Of a stretch of DNA of 64,000 nt, positions 12,601-24,421 are shown in pieces. The notes under the pieces were generated by a model. That model ran no database searches and was not told the origin of the DNA. It saw nothing but the letters and a program-made list of their open reading frames with translations. Location of the stretch: positions 1,364,001-1,428,000 of the forward strand of contig JAWNGF010000005.1 of assembly GCA_037039685.1 (NCBI GenBank), in the 5' to 3' direction. The stretch's first letter is position 1. Every line of letters begins with the position of its first letter. A program made the translations under genes and the position numbers. The stretch comes from Ceratobasidium sp. AG-K. Lineage: Eukaryota; Basidiomycota; Agaricomycetes; Cantharellales; Ceratobasidiaceae.

Positions 12601-13099
12601 ATCCGACAGCAGTAGGCGTTACAGGAGGCTGAGACATTCCCACCGGACCTCTCAAGGTGACGTCCGCGGCATGCGCCAGTGAATTCATACTTGAGACCGA
12701 ATCCCTATCGCTACAGGAGCACCTGAGGGATAACACCAAGGGAGATGCATTGCCAAAGTTGGTGGCTCTATAGCAGGGCGCTCTAATTGGATTTTCTGGT
12801 CGAGCAGCGCGATCAGCGTCCGAGTTTCGGAAGCGGTCATCTGTTGTGTTGGGCGGGGCTAGGACAGACCGGGTTCGATCATGTGTACTCGCGTCAGAGG
12901 AAGTAGTGGGGCTATAATCTCCAACTCTAATCTCGTTATCATTTTTGCGAAATCCATAATCGGTGGGTGGAATCGGGAGCGTTAGACGGGAACTAAGTGG
13001 GGGAAACGAGTTGTTGGTGCGGTCATCCGAGGGCGTTGATGGATTAGTTAGTCCTTGTTGAAGCGCGTTGAACATGCGCTGAAAGCGTTCCCTAAGCAT
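9627..13099 (-). CDS. C2H2 zinc-finger protein, unit ZF-C (intact, 1082 aa)
   Basis: Five exons join into one frame from the ATG at 13097-13099: 12390-13099, 11504-12334, 10592-11454, 9969-10535 and 9627-9904 (3249 bp). The introns are 49-64 bp. Intron 10536-10591 starts with GC rather than GT (AG|GCCAGT); the frame works only if it is spliced. The first two exons encode a long Ser/Pro/Thr-rich disordered region. Exon 3 carries the family segment with KRNQ, RKLR and the WSGQGPG motif, then a helix with a GxDxG-type core (here AGVDVG). Finger 1 (about 967-988) and finger 2 (about 996-1019, C-x4-C) end the protein, followed by a tail ending in ATRRKSRQREA. A further 5' exon upstream of 13.1 kb cannot be excluded. 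Best-preserved long member of the subgroup B, C, G, H. Confidence 0.8.
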
Positions 13100-13896
13100 A
13101 GCGCTGCAACCCCATTAGCAAGCAATCGCTCGTTATGAAATATATCTGCAAGTTCATACCCTTCAAGCTCGACAGTGTATTAGTTGATTATCACCGAGAA
13201 AAAAGGTGTGGGGTGAAGTAGGTGGGGGATGTTCCCGGCCACGTTTGATGCTCGAGCCATTTATGCTGAGAGCATGCCAGTCCTGGTCCGCTGTCCTCTG
13301 CCATTTCAGGAGCTTTAGTGCTCGCCAAACGAGGAAGGAGGGGAAGAGGAGTGGTAGAGGTAAGCCGCGCCACAGGGATAACACGTGTTCGGGCTTGAGG
13401 TGGGTATTGCCAGTGTATTGCCTCAAAAAGGGTTACCAATTGGTGCGCTTCGAATCATCAAGCGCCGGGGAAGCCATAACAAAGCAGCCCTAATTTTACT
13501 GTATAATGCTCAATACAGAGAGCGACCTCGATTTTGAGAATCGAGCAAAATTTCGTAAGCAAGATGACCGGTCCAGTGTATCTTTTTGACAGCGATATCA
13601 ACCAGAACGGGTTGTATATGCGGGGCAATGTTTAGGTTATGACTTCGAACTATACAATTACCCCGTATGTGCCCTCAAACGGGCCCGTTCTGATCGACAG
13701 TGCCGTCAGAAAACACACTAAACCGATCATTCATACTCATGAATTTTGTCTCGATTCCCAATATCGAGGTCGCTCACAAGGACACATACATCGCAATAGC
13801 GATCGGCAAAACAAGCGTTGATAGCGTATATAAAACGGTGGTTGAAAGCAATACTCGCAGACAATAATTACTATACGGTAACTAAAGCATCCAAAA
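13100..13896. other. Spacer upstream of ZF-C
   Basis: The minus strand just upstream of the ZF-C ATG can be read as an intron (13095-13148, GTATGA..TGCAG), so a 5' noncoding or short coding exon may lie near 13.15-13.4 kb. Nothing else is recognisable. The ZF-C promoter should be here. Confidence 0.3.
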
Positions 13897-14066
13897 TTAC
13901 GACCCAATAGCTCGGTCGCAGGTACCCAATCCACCTCCCGTTCGCCTACTGTAATCGGCTATCGTCGACGGACTCTGGGCTGTATGCTTTTTGAAATGCT
14001 TTATCATATTTGAACGAGTCCCGAACGTTTTACCGCACCGGTCAAAACTACATGCATGATTTTTCT
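13897..14066 (-). pseudogene. ZF-D remnant: last zinc-finger exon only
   Basis: A CTTGCAG acceptor at the right edge is followed by an exon with finger 2 (C-x4-C-x12-H-x3-H, helix TRSNMIK) and a short tail ending at 13897. It corresponds to the last exon of the other units. No finger-1 exon or linker exon can be found upstream, where a hAT element begins 187 bp away, so this is a leftover of a deleted or disrupted copy. A 5' portion may survive beyond the hAT element in the poorly coding 15.6-17.4 kb stretch, but I could not prove it. Confidence 0.65.
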
Positions 14067-14245
14067 CTGCAAGGCGAAGAATGAGCATTCGCAACAAAAG
14101 TCCCTAGTTTTGACCCACCTCTCCTAGGTCCACCGGGCCGAGAAAGACCACAGGTTCCACTGATGAGCTAATATATGTGTTGCAATGCAATTTCTTGCCT
14201 GGCCGCAACTTCGGCGACCGCTTTTAGTCACGTGCAAGTCACTGT

Positions 14246-14253
14246 GCTACCAC
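14246..14253 (+). repeat. 8-bp target-site duplication, left copy
   Basis: GCTACCAC directly precedes the hAT terminus and is repeated exactly at 15588-15595. Eight base pairs is the duplication length expected of hAT transposases. Confidence 0.95.
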
Positions 14254-14561
14254 TAGGGAGTAAAATGGATAGCGGTAAACCGGGGTAAACCGCGCTATTC
14301 CGAACGGCACGAACCGGGATGTAATTATGTAATCCCGGAACGAGGGCTCAAGTTTGTCGCGCATGACTCGCTGCGCGGTGAAATACCGCGGAAGGCCATG
14401 GGTACCGCGCATCATAGCTGAGAATATGTCACATGATACCTACATCATCGTGACGTGTGAACCCGGCGCATAAACGCGCATTTATTCGGAATAAAATTTC
14501 CTTAGTGTGAATCGTGCATATATTTAAGCGTATTTTGCAAGTACTGAGGTAGAACATTACA

Positions 14562-14941
14562 ATGGATACCCCTCAGACCACTCAGATTACTCGGCCAGCT
14601 CACCCTGCCCCTTCTACCCCTGTTCAACCCCAAGCAAAGCGTCGCCAGGGGTTGAATGCTATGTCCGATCTCGAAGTCTGGAGGTATTCCGACCAACAGA
14701 TCTTAGGTAAGTATACACGTTCTCTGGTTCTTGAGAACACTAGCTAACCGGCTTCCTGATCTTCCAAGACGCTGCTCGTCAGTCGTGGAGATCGCCCGCG
14801 TATAAACATTATAAGCCTGCCTTGGAGCGACACTACCATTCCGGGGGCGAGCCTAACAAGCACAACAATCATCTCAACCAATCAGGCCACCCGCCGATTC
14901 AGTTGCGGGACTTCGGGTACGCTGGATTTACTATATTTTAA
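14562..14941 (+). pseudogene. hAT transposase, N-terminal fragment
   Basis: An ATG at 14562 opens a Pro/Thr-rich N-terminus. A GTAAGT..CCAAG intron (14707-14768) leads into a segment with SWRSPAYKHY and His-rich residues that resembles the beginning of a BED-type zinc finger. The frame stops at 14939-14941, long before a catalytic domain. Normal hAT transposases are 600-800 aa. Confidence 0.65.
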
Positions 14942-15032
14942 GCACCTTCCCTCATCTCAAAGTCGATCTGTAGGCCGGTGGTAGCATTTGGACACAGCGC
15001 CATTCGTCCTCATCTCGCTCACCACCACAGCT

Positions 15033-15416
15033 CGATTGTGACTCAATGGAAGCTTACCTCGATAGCGCCGTTGGCTCCGAGGACGTGATCGCTGAGTACG
15101 GAGGTATCCTGCCATACTGGGAGGCACAGCATCAGCGGCGCCCGAGCGTGGCTCATATGGCACTCTTTTACTTGTCTGCACCAGGTATGTACTAGGTTAT
15201 ATCGATATTTACACACTCTCTGACATGTTCCTTATTCAAGCGACCTCCGTCGATGCTGAGCGCGCGTTTTCGGGCGGGCGATTGATGATTAATCATCTTC
15301 AGCACCGTATCTCCGTTCACTCATTCCAGGCCCAGATGGCAATCGGGTCCTGGTACGATACACCGCTGCTACCGAGGCTGGCTGATGTGGCCCAAATAAT
15401 TGAAAATCATATGTAA
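15033..15416 (+). pseudogene. hAT transposase, C-terminal dimerisation fragment
   Basis: The frame from about 15033 contains LPYWEAQHQRRPSVAHMAL. It is spliced at 15185-15240 (GTATGT..TTCAAG) to a segment with TSVDAERAFSGGR and ending at 15416. This is the classic hAT C-terminal dimerisation region. It lacks the upstream DDE core and belongs to the same truncated element as the fragment at 14562. Confidence 0.8.
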
Positions 15417-15587
15417 TTAAATTATCTGTCAACTCGAATACACGATATAACCGGGATCAACCGCCCAAAATTACCGCGGGAGCGTTGCGCGGTTGGGTGA
15501 TCACGTGATAATTCCGTGCCGACCGTTTTGGGCTCACAACCGCGGTATCTACCGCGCAACTTCCCGGTTCTACCATTTTACTCCCTA

Positions 15588-15595
15588 GCTACCAC
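15588..15595 (+). repeat. 8-bp target-site duplication, right copy
   Basis: GCTACCAC directly follows the hAT terminus and is identical to the left copy at 14246-14253. Confidence 0.95.
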
Positions 15596-17080
15596 ATAAA
15601 TTACGGTCAGGATAACACTATGGCGAGGGGGTGAGGGGGTGGACCGACACAAGCGCACACCAGGGATACTCCATCGATACCGTTTACCAAAATGACCCTA
15701 TGATACGTTGATCATGATCAGTTATGTTCTCAATAGAACTAGTTGCTTGATGGGGTCTGATCAAATATCTCACCATGTCGGTCGGGCCTCGGTTTCTGGC
15801 AAGCGATCCTATAAGCGGCAATATTTATATGCCAAGGGTTCCTAAAAGGCGACGATCCAACATGTTGGGTCATGGGAGGGGCCGAGGGATTACCTAGGTC
15901 AGTGGCGCAGGTCGAGCGACCTTGGGCCACGGTGGGGACTCTAGCAGGACCCACCACGCAAACACATGTACGCAATCGTCCTGGTGCAACTTTCTGAATT
16001 CCGGGGCGAAAAGCGACTAATTCCGATGGGGGATATGCTTGGGGGCATTGACGGATTCCGTGCACCAGAGGATTCTATCGTGAAACAGACGGAATCCAGG
16101 TGGGACTCACCTTCAAGGCGAGCCAGCCGTCGTAGGCTATCAGCAACGTACAAACCTAGTGGTGTGGATACCAATATTCCTTTAAAGGGAGAGTTTGATC
16201 ATTCACATAAGCACGAAGCCGGTCAGGGGGATTGGTATATGTAAGACAGTTTGTTGATTGGTCTGCTTCCGCGCTCTCTGACTGGCGGATCCACGGTGCG
16301 CTCATGACGAGGCACGGGGCGGCCTCCTTACCACCCACTACAACTTACTTCTCGAGGTCAGCCTCACCGCTCATCCGCGCTTGGTCAGTTGCGATGCCGC
16401 CCACTGTCCAAATTTGTCAATCAATCATTGTGCTCACCTTGCATTGTTATCGCCACCCTCCGCCCCTTCTCTTTATTGCATCACAGTCCTATGTATGACT
16501 GGCTCAAAATCGAGGCTCTAGTATGCCGCCTCTGCGATAGCCGACTACCATAGCGGATATTTGTACTGTGCTCACTGTGGCTTGTTATTGTGTCGGTTGG
16601 GTAAATACCAGGGCCTAACCGGTTTTTTGGCCCGCCTGAGACCGGCTTGCTGCTACCGTCGCTCAAGAACCCGACTAGACTGTGGCATGGCTTACTCCTG
16701 TTCGAACGTAGTGTTCAACTGTCCTACTCTTTATTTGCCTCGTGCACGGTTCGCGAACATTTGGTGTCTTGACGCCGGCCAATTGGTGAGTGACGTTCAC
16801 CCTAAAAAACCATTCGGTTGATTCAAGGAGTAGGCATAGACATACAAGCAAGACATACGACAGCGAGAAGAGACTGAGTCCTAAAGATAAACGACAAGCC
16901 CCGATCATGGCACAACCTATCCTGATACCATTGACACAAGCACTCGGCAACAGGTAAAGAGGTCCACGTGGGGCACTTCTTTATAAAGGAATTTCAAATT
17001 TCGAGGAGGGTGCTGCGGGGCTAGGTGAGGTGCGTTCTACAGGATTTTGGACTGAGTTCTTACGCTTCGAACTCTTTGGC
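15596..17080. other. Long stretch without confident genes
   Basis: Minus-strand frames at 15739-16065 and 15941-16174 and a hydrophobic frame at 16675-16950 are open but carry no recognised motif. They could be decayed 5' exons of the ZF-D unit, since the same-strand array continues on both sides. Confidence 0.3.
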
Positions 17081-17377
17081 CTACAGCTCGACGTCATCTA
17101 CCGCGCTCACACCATATAGGGATGCCAGAAGGGGGAGGGGCATGGGGTCACCTTGAGGGGGAGGTAGGACAGTAGGTTCGAGAAAGACTTGCGTCGCTTG
17201 CTTTGTGAGTCGAGCCGCGACGATCACAAACGAGATAGCCAACGCGGTCCAGCCGAGAAAAGATACGAGGAGGAGAGCAAGGATTTGGCATATGTTGACG
17301 AAGTGTGGGGAGGGAATCTGGTACGGACTAATCGCACAGAGGGCGGGGTTATCTCGAACTGTACATCTTGTCGACAT
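17081..17377 (-). CDS. Possible small membrane protein (98 aa)
   Basis: An ATG-initiated frame with one strong hydrophobic span of about 28 residues in its middle (around QILALLLVSFLGW and AISFVIVAARL), followed by a short Pro-rich, acidic-ending tail. I do not recognise a family. It may be a small single-pass membrane protein, or a surviving 5' exon of a zinc-finger unit, because units M and N of the array also encode a transmembrane segment. No fingers follow it in frame, and the neighbouring sequence has no other coding signal. Confidence 0.3.
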   Translation of the reverse strand: MSTRCTVRDNPALCAISPYQIPSPHFVNICQILALLLVSFLGWTALAISFVIVAARLTKQATQVFLEPTVLPPPQGDPMPLPLLASLYGVSAVDDVEL

Positions 17378-19194
17378 ACTGGACGGTTTAACTCACTCTT
17401 CTACCACTGTGTGTGTGCTTTGACATGCTAGAGCCTGCCAAATGCGAGCCATGTAGCAAACTGAATCAGGTGTGTGGAGAAATGACACTGGCGCTCGCAC
17501 CTGTTTGTTACTGACTGTTACAGAAACAGCATTATGTAACGTTAACCACCATCCATACCATACTGTTCTAATTAAATGTACACTTCAACATTTCCAAGTA
17601 TGGCAAAGGCGTGGTTTCGAGCTGCATATCTTGCGATCTAATAGGTATTATGGGCCCATAGATCGCTGTCATACTGTCGAATCGCCAAGGTATCAGGATA
17701 TAACATGTTAGTAGTGCCCTTGGACCCCCACAAAATCGGCCCCAATACCGGGGTGGGTGGGATCTTGGCGAGCTAGGTGACACGCGACGCGAAATCTGTG
17801 CTAGGAGGTGCGCATAAAACCTTGATTAGAATAAGTGATTTACAGTAAGGCGGCTTTGAACGTTTCAATCATTGCTGAGTAGTCAGCCAGCTCAATCCAG
17901 TTTATGGGAGAGGTCAATAGAGCATAGTCTAGAGCTGAATGGTCGCCAAAACACGCAGATGGTCCGTTTGAATACGTCATTACTTCGATACGTTCGCCGA
18001 GTGGGGAAGGTTCAAGCTCAAGCCATATCTTAGACTCGGAACCACCAACAGTTGGGGTGTGTGTATGCGTGCACAGAGATCTTACCGTCAGTCGTGTCTT
18101 ATTCCCGCACTTGTGTCTAGTCGCTCATAACCACTTAGGGTCCACTCGATTCTCCTCACGGCGTTTCCGAACGGGGGTCTCTTGGGGCTTTCCATAGCAA
18201 TCAATGTATGCAATGTAGCACCCAAATGTCCCACACCGCTGGAGTGCATGTTTGGTTTAAAAAATTTGATGTCCAGTTTTACATCGATAGATTAAGGTAT
18301 ATCAAATTATCGGAGCAACCGAGTTGGCTTGCTAGGAGTCAGCGCGGGTGATTCTCTAGTTTTTTTTGGGGGGGGGGGGGGGGGCGAGGGGCAGGATGTG
18401 ATTGGGGCCACACGAAGCATAATATTGAAAAGTCAACTTGGCATTTTTTCCACGGCGACACAATGACATCTTGAAGCATAGCGTGGAGGTGAGGAACGCG
18501 AGATGCATAAAGCCCTGGTGTACCCATGGCTTTGACCGGAGGCGCCGAATTCGTACTAAGCCAAAATGAGCGCAAACTAGCTGTATGATAAATTTGTCGG
18601 GACCAGATTACTCGAGCGTATGTCAGAGGTGACTTTAATGTCAAGTGCACTAGGTTTAGAGGTACTGAGCTTGAAATCTCGCCCCAGACCAACTCCTGCG
18701 TCACCGGCCACATTTAAAAAATGGGATTATCGGGCCCTGCCCGTCGGAGTCATAGAGCACTGCCGACTCCGACATAACTACGTCACAGAGCAGCTTTTCT
18801 ATTATTCGTGCAGGATACGATTGTCCAACTTACAGTTGGCTAACAAGTACTGCTTTAATCACGATTTACGTCGCGGCTAGATTCCAGTTAATCAGTAGGT
18901 GCTTTCAAGTTATCAGAAGGGTTTAGAAACGGGAGGTAGGCAAGGATGGGGTTAACGCCAGACTGCTGGATCTTGACTCCGTAGGTGATGTACAGATGAG
19001 TTGGCCGCAGTATTATGGGCCTTCAAAAGGGGAGCTGAGGGGTGATGTATAGGCTTCGAGTAGTAATTAATAGTATACAGGCAAGGAAAATTTATTAATA
19101 AGTTATGATTGAAAGCGAAGAAAATAAAACAGGGTATCAGCGCTATATTCCGATAGATTATTTGCCGGCGCCCACCCGGTCCTCCTCCGTCCAC
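17378..19194. other. Noncoding stretch with a T8/G17 homopolymer tract
   Basis: No coding region is supported. A tract of 8 T then 17 G occupies 18360-18384. The region ends at the stop codon of ZF-E. Open frames here are short and lack motifs. Confidence 0.4.
18360..18384. repeat. T8-G17 homopolymer tract
   Basis: Eight T followed by seventeen G, uninterrupted. Probably of uncertain true length. Confidence 0.95.
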
Positions 19195-20466
19195 CTAGTC
19201 AACATCATCCACAGATGTACCCGGCATGACCACTAGGCCTGGATGCTTCTTTTTGACATGTTTCATCAAACCAGCATGGGCGACGTACTCGTTACCACAT
19301 CCATCAGCGGGACATGCATGTCGTTTCGCTAGGCAACGTATAAGCGCTGGGATCAAAAAGGCACCATCTTGCACTTACTTCCGCGATGCGTATACGATAC
19401 GTGATCCTCTAGTAGATATCGTCTACGGAAGGATTTACCACACTTTGGCCATGTGCATTCATGTGATTCGTTGTCTCCTTGAGAACCTGGAGGGGGTCCT
19501 GGGATCGACTGGGACACGATAATCACGGAATGCGTAGGGCTGGGTAGAGATGCAGGCGCATGGGGTGCAGCGCTGGGAGCATCGAGCTGGGGAGTGCGTA
19601 AAGTTGGCGAGTTGCGGCTGCGACCAAAGTTTTGAAAAAGGTGCTCAGACCCCCAGCCTGACGCCTGAGAGTTGATAACCAGCTCTGCGCCAGTGCTAGA
19701 TAGTGTTTGGCGAGGGGGACTAGAGATCGCATAGGTAAAGAGGAGGGGAAGAGCGGGTGATTGGAGTCCAGGCCCGCCAGGCGGACTGGGGACGATGGCT
19801 GATACAGCTGAAACGAATGGCGGCCTTACTTGGGCAGCCGCCGCACCCGACAAGATTGCCTGATAGTATCCATCGACATACCCCTCGTGGTATGCACGCG
19901 TGTGGGAGTCGGACTGGGGTGGGTTGGAAGGAACACTGGGCTGTTCATAAGTCGACCCTCCCCGGTGCCGGACGACGCTAAAGTCGGTAACAGGAGTTGG
20001 AGTTGTGTTTGCTTCAGACGAGTACGATCGGTGATAAGTGTTAGGAGAAGATGGCGGGAAGCCATGGAATGACCGGGAACTCGTCGGTGCGAGGCTGTTA
20101 TCCACGTGCGACGATGTTATGTTCGCACGTACCTCCCCGGCGTCTATGGTGAAAACTACATCAGCGATCGCACATGGGTGGATGAAAATCCCCTATCAAA
20201 GAGCTATTTCATCCATACCTAGGTCAGGATGCGCAATACTATCCTGTCTTCTCCCCATGGCGTTCGTAGGACGTGACAGTTCGGAGGGTTGGCAAAGAGA
20301 AGCAAATTGACCACAGTCCGCCTATGTCCGTGTCTCGAGAGAGGTGTTGGGAAGCCATAGCCAGGTAATGGGGGTGTCTTATAAGGAGATGGACTTGCAC
20401 ACCGAATACCGCCAATGCTGTGATTGGAATGGCGGAGATGGCGGACCACTGTAGGACTGGGTTCAT
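19195..20466 (-). CDS. C2H2 zinc-finger protein, unit ZF-E (fingers intact, N-terminus reduced)
   Basis: The last exon, 19195-19328 (134 bp), carries finger 2 (C-x4-C-x12-H-x4-H, helix AHAGLMK). A 50-bp intron (19329-19378) separates it from the exon with finger 1, here with C-x4-C spacing and the helix RRYLLED, and the family motif YHEGYVDGYYQAI. In other units that motif lies in the exon before; here both are in one exon. Upstream, the frame at 20239-20466 keeps a weak SRDTDIGGL trace of the family segment, but the WSGQGPG part is missing and I could not link the frames. The tail ends in DDVD and, unusually for the family, is not basic. The gene may start in an unrecognised exon or be truncated. 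Confidence 0.65.
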
Positions 20467-20847
20467 CTAGAACAGAGCGAGCGCCCAGATTACATCATGT
20501 TTATGTACTTTGCTGAAACATAAATTTAGTAAATTGTGTCAATCGTACCCTGTCAATCGAGCGTTTTCAGCACTTTCAGTTTCAACGAAAGATGCCCAGA
20601 ACGTCTGTTGCTGTTATTCTTGCAGCACGTGCGATGGATGGTCATTCCCTCGAAAATGTTCACCGATCGGTGTGCTGGCTTCGATTCATCAAACACTTCG
20701 GAAGCTACATCAAGCATGGCCGCTCTAACCATAGCAATATGGACTACACACAATATTAATTGGTGGAAAAGTGGAAACGAATGAGATACGGGCAGTAATG
20801 TACAGGCATAACAAGGGTATCCGGGATTACAACATTGACACGAGAGC
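20467..20847. other. Spacer between ZF-E and ZF-F
   Basis: About 380 bp with no recognisable coding or repeat content. It should contain the ZF-F 3' end and any ZF-E promoter. Confidence 0.3.
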
Positions 20848-22757
20848 TCAGCCGCCGGTACCCGCCCCATCATAGCCATTACCAGGCGGGGTCCCTAAGC
20901 CTCGGTGCTTCCGATTAGAATGCTTCTTCCGATTTGAACGTGTACTAAACCTTCTAGTGCATCCTTCGAAATCACAGACGTACGGTTGCTCTGGCGGTTT
21001 GGGGCGTGAGTACTTGGAACAAGAAAGCCTAGTCTTGTACCTACCATTACGATGTGTGGACGCCATATGGTCCCTGAGTCGATATGGTCGACGAAACCCA
21101 TCACCACATACCGTGCATATGTGTGTTTTATCGCTCCCCCCTTGAGAACCCGGGGTGGCTGCTGGGGTCGGCAGTGATGGATAAGTTGCGGCATGTACCG
21201 GACTAGATACAGACGCAAGTGTTTGGGAGTTGGAACTTGAACCAACGCCCACAGCAACGACCGACTGAGCGGCATGAGATGTTTCAGGGTTGTCATGATG
21301 GCCCACGTTTTGAGCATCAGGCCCAATCCCCTGGTGTGGCACTCGAGAATTGATGATGGAGCCCGTGGCAGCGTCCTGAGTTTGAGAAGATGCTTCGTGT
21401 TCCGTATCGGCGATGGGACAGGGCGGGGTGGGTGGTGCGTATGATTCGGGCCTAGGCTGGTTGGACGCTCCTGGGGCAACGGCCGGACCGAGGTTCGAGG
21501 AAGCGCCAGCTTGATTGACCTGGGGGGTTGGTGCTACGGGCGGATATGATAACGAAGCTCCCCTGTCTGCATGACCGAATCCCTATCAGGACGACGTGAA
21601 CCACATACATGAAAGCAAGACTAACCGTGTGATGTACTTGGTTCGGCTCGAATCAATGGCAGATTTGCTTGAGCTACCGCCAGAAGTAGAGCAATCGCGC
21701 AATCGAATCCATCAATGTGCCCCCTCGAATATGATCTTTGATTAGGTTCATCAAGATCAGGCTGAAGTGGTGGGTCGGGTTGCTCAAGGATCGAGGCCCA
21801 CTGAGGGGGGTGATTGGCGCCTGCGTCACTCGAGGGCGCGTTTATCCCAAACGAGCGCCCTTCGTTAGGAATGCGAGCAAGCCCTGCAGTTAATCCCTGC
21901 AGGGGGTCGGTAGGGGGCACGCCCGCCCGTTGGGCAGGTACATATGGTTGTAGCTCGGCCCTGTTGAATCTGGCAGGTTGAGGGGGTATTTGAGTCGGTA
22001 GTGCGCGGAATGGTGGTTGCGACGCCAGTAGGTGGTGTAGCATTGACGCTCCTTCATAACAAAGCATGTAAGTATCACAATAATTTACGGTCCGGGATGG
22101 GGGATGACCTGAGTTTCCCACCAGGCCCGGTTGGCAAAATGCCGCATGAGCAAGGTCCCCGTGCGACGAGCTCCCATAATCGACCCCTGCAGAACACAAT
22201 TCAGCACTTCCTAGTTGATGGGGTACGTTCAGGCCGAGCGGGGGTGGTGGGGTTGGAGAAGAGTTGACTTGCTTGGGGGTTGGAGGGCCGACGTGAATAT
22301 GGAGCGTGCTTGCCATCGGGCCCTGCACATGGGCGGGTAACCTGGGAATATCATCGGTGCCTGCGGTCCCCTCTGGTCCTGAGCGGGTGAGAATCGGTAT
22401 CTTGGAGTAAGGGTCGTGCTTCGACCACATGTCATTTCCCCCCTGCGAGTCCGGGTTCGTGCCATCGGGTGGTTGACCAGAGCCATCCGAGTAATCAAAT
22501 CCAAAAAAGTCGGATGAACCTGTGCCAGAGCTGAGCGCGTAGAGAAGTAGCGATCCCAGAACGAATATCTTGACGACCCTTCGCGAGTGCCGGCGAGGAG
22601 CAGGCAAACGAATCGTGGATGACCTCGGAGGAGTTATCGGGAAGCGGCTGTGTTTCTTGGGTCCTTGGGGGGAATCTGCGAGTTCTATTATCGTCTGGAG
22701 AGTTCCCAAAAAAGATGTCTGTTGCACCCATCGTGGTCGTAGTTTGGAAATAATCAT
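20848..22757 (-). pseudogene. C2H2 zinc-finger protein, unit ZF-F (one-base frame break)
   Basis: The frame from the ATG at 22755-22757 runs 378 codons through a hydrophobic KIFVLGSLLLYALSS segment, Pro/Gln-rich sequence and the motif YSRGHIDGFDCAIALLLA to a donor near 21626. The next exon begins at 21582 after GATAG. Entering it in the phase used by every other unit gives a stop soon after, while the frame one base along is open through both fingers to 20848. One extra G in the GGG run at the acceptor (21581-21583) would explain this. Finger 1 is C-x2-C. Finger 2 is C-x4-C but has Arg at the helix core position usually held by Met or Leu (RSNRKKH). The 54-bp intron between the fingers has no stop and is a multiple of three. 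Further 5' exons with hydrophobic stretches may lie at 22.9-23.65 kb. Confidence 0.65.
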
Positions 22758-24421
22758 GAGGCAGAGGAGTTGGGCAAAGATCCACCGTTCCGAGGGTTTA
22801 GCATTACCACGCGGGTGAACGGCATAACGGTTGTAAAGAGCAGGTGGTTGGGCGTGTGCGTTTTCTTTCCTGAATACAGTATTAGACGCTGAGGTAATCC
22901 AGCGCTGACGTACTCACATCGGATGTCCAAGGTCTCCTCCCGTATCCACACTTTCCATCCTCATGGAACGAGCTGTGCAAATTTGAGGTGCCGTCCCCTT
23001 GAGTATAGCAGAATCTGACAAAACACCACCACCGTTGTGTTGAGGAGGTCCAGGTGGGGTTTCGGATGACGTCACTGGCAGAACGGAACCATCGCTTGGT
23101 GCCAGGGCTGGATGTGCGGAATCTATTTGTTCGGTGGCTATCGACGGAGGAGGTTCAATCCCACAGCTACGAAGGGCGAACAAGAGGGCTGCATTCGAGC
23201 CAAGGCTTTCAAGTTGCGTGCCGAGTTGAGTGCTCTTGCGGCCACGACAGTGGCTCGGCTGCAGGTTGACGCCATTAGCCAAACCGTACCATCTACCAAA
23301 TCACATCAATCAACCCAGACTACCCCAAGAAAACGTGATATAAACTCACATAGACCTGATTACCAACAGCGAGATGAGGACACACCACGCGAAGGAATAA
23401 GCGGGAGCAGGAGAAGTCGAGACGAGGGAGGCCAACTTTGGAATGAAACAGACAGCGATGATTATAGGGAGGTATGACGAGAGGTTTTGGAGTGGCCGAG
23501 AAACTGTTGCCTTGAGAAAACAAATAAGATGCCGCAATGAGCCTGTTCCGAGGCGAGCGCCTGCGAAAAGGTCAGCCATTGCACCATGACGAAATACAGG
23601 CCCCAGCAAGAAACTGGGTCTGGAGCGTACTACAGGCAGGGTTATCCCTAACACCAGTGCTCCTCAGCCCCATGGTAGGAGTTCGAAGCGCTAACTATAG
23701 AGTAAAATGTGCCAACCAAGAACTACCTACGTTGATGTGTCGAGGTCGGCAGAGACCGTCACGACAGCCCAAGGCGTTTATATGTTGAACAGTCGCATCG
23801 CCCCGCAAGGTATGGCCATCCCATTGCAAATTCAGACATTGGAGTGGCGGTCCCTGGGAGATGGTTTATGTCATCAAGTCCTGAAACCTGGCTTAGCCAC
23901 ATACTAAACGGTACCTTCCCAGGCGCAAGCACTGGGCGAAGATGAGTGCACCTCGGGTTCCAACCTCTAGTAACACCAAGCTTGAGAAAAATTCCATCGA
24001 GTTAAGTGATCCTCTAGGGCCTATAAATTCATAGTACCTTGACTGGCCCGGAGGTTCTCCACCACAAAGTTCAATACGGGCTTACAAACACGCACTGTGT
24101 ATAACGAATTGCTGCACTTTCTCATAGCCATCGAGACCAAGGGAAACAGCCATCAGATCGAAACTTCCAGAATGTACTTTTCAATTCGCCGTAACGTCGA
24201 GTCACACGGCCGACTCACCCGTTCTACTTTACCCAAACGCCATCGGTTGAAATCACTAGCAGATGTTCAGCGGCATGGTTCAGCGGCATTTTCGCTATGT
24301 TTATCATGCAGGGTCACACACGCGGATTTAATAATCATGGTCACGAATAAGGAAACGCAAGGGGATAATTGTACAAACAAGATAGCGGTTGAAACAACGT
24401 GTGAGTACGGACAAACGGGAT
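22758..24421. other. Possible 5' exons of ZF-F and spacer
   Basis: Minus-strand frames at 22914-23282 (ending at a GTGAGT donor) and 23346-23654 (two hydrophobic stretches, ending near GTGAGT at 23347) look like candidate upstream exons of ZF-F. I could not assemble a continuous frame. From 23.7 to 24.42 kb I see no coding signal on either strand. Confidence 0.3.

Larger units (their letters stand above)
14254..15587 (+). mobile_element. Internally deleted hAT transposon (1334 bp)
   Basis: The ends are a perfect 15-bp inverted repeat (TAGGGAGTAAAATGG), flanked by an exact 8-bp target duplication. Several ACCGCG-type motifs repeat inside both ends in both orientations, as expected for subterminal transposase-binding sites. 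Inside are only the start and the end of a hAT transposase. The first part spans 14562-14941 (exons 14562-14706 and 14769-14941) and holds a truncated BED-like segment. The last part spans about 15033-15416 and holds the C-terminal dimerisation region with ERAFSGGR. The catalytic core between them is missing, so the element cannot encode transposase but could be moved by a full-length relative. The exact target duplication suggests a fairly recent insertion, next to the ZF-D remnant. Confidence 0.9.
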
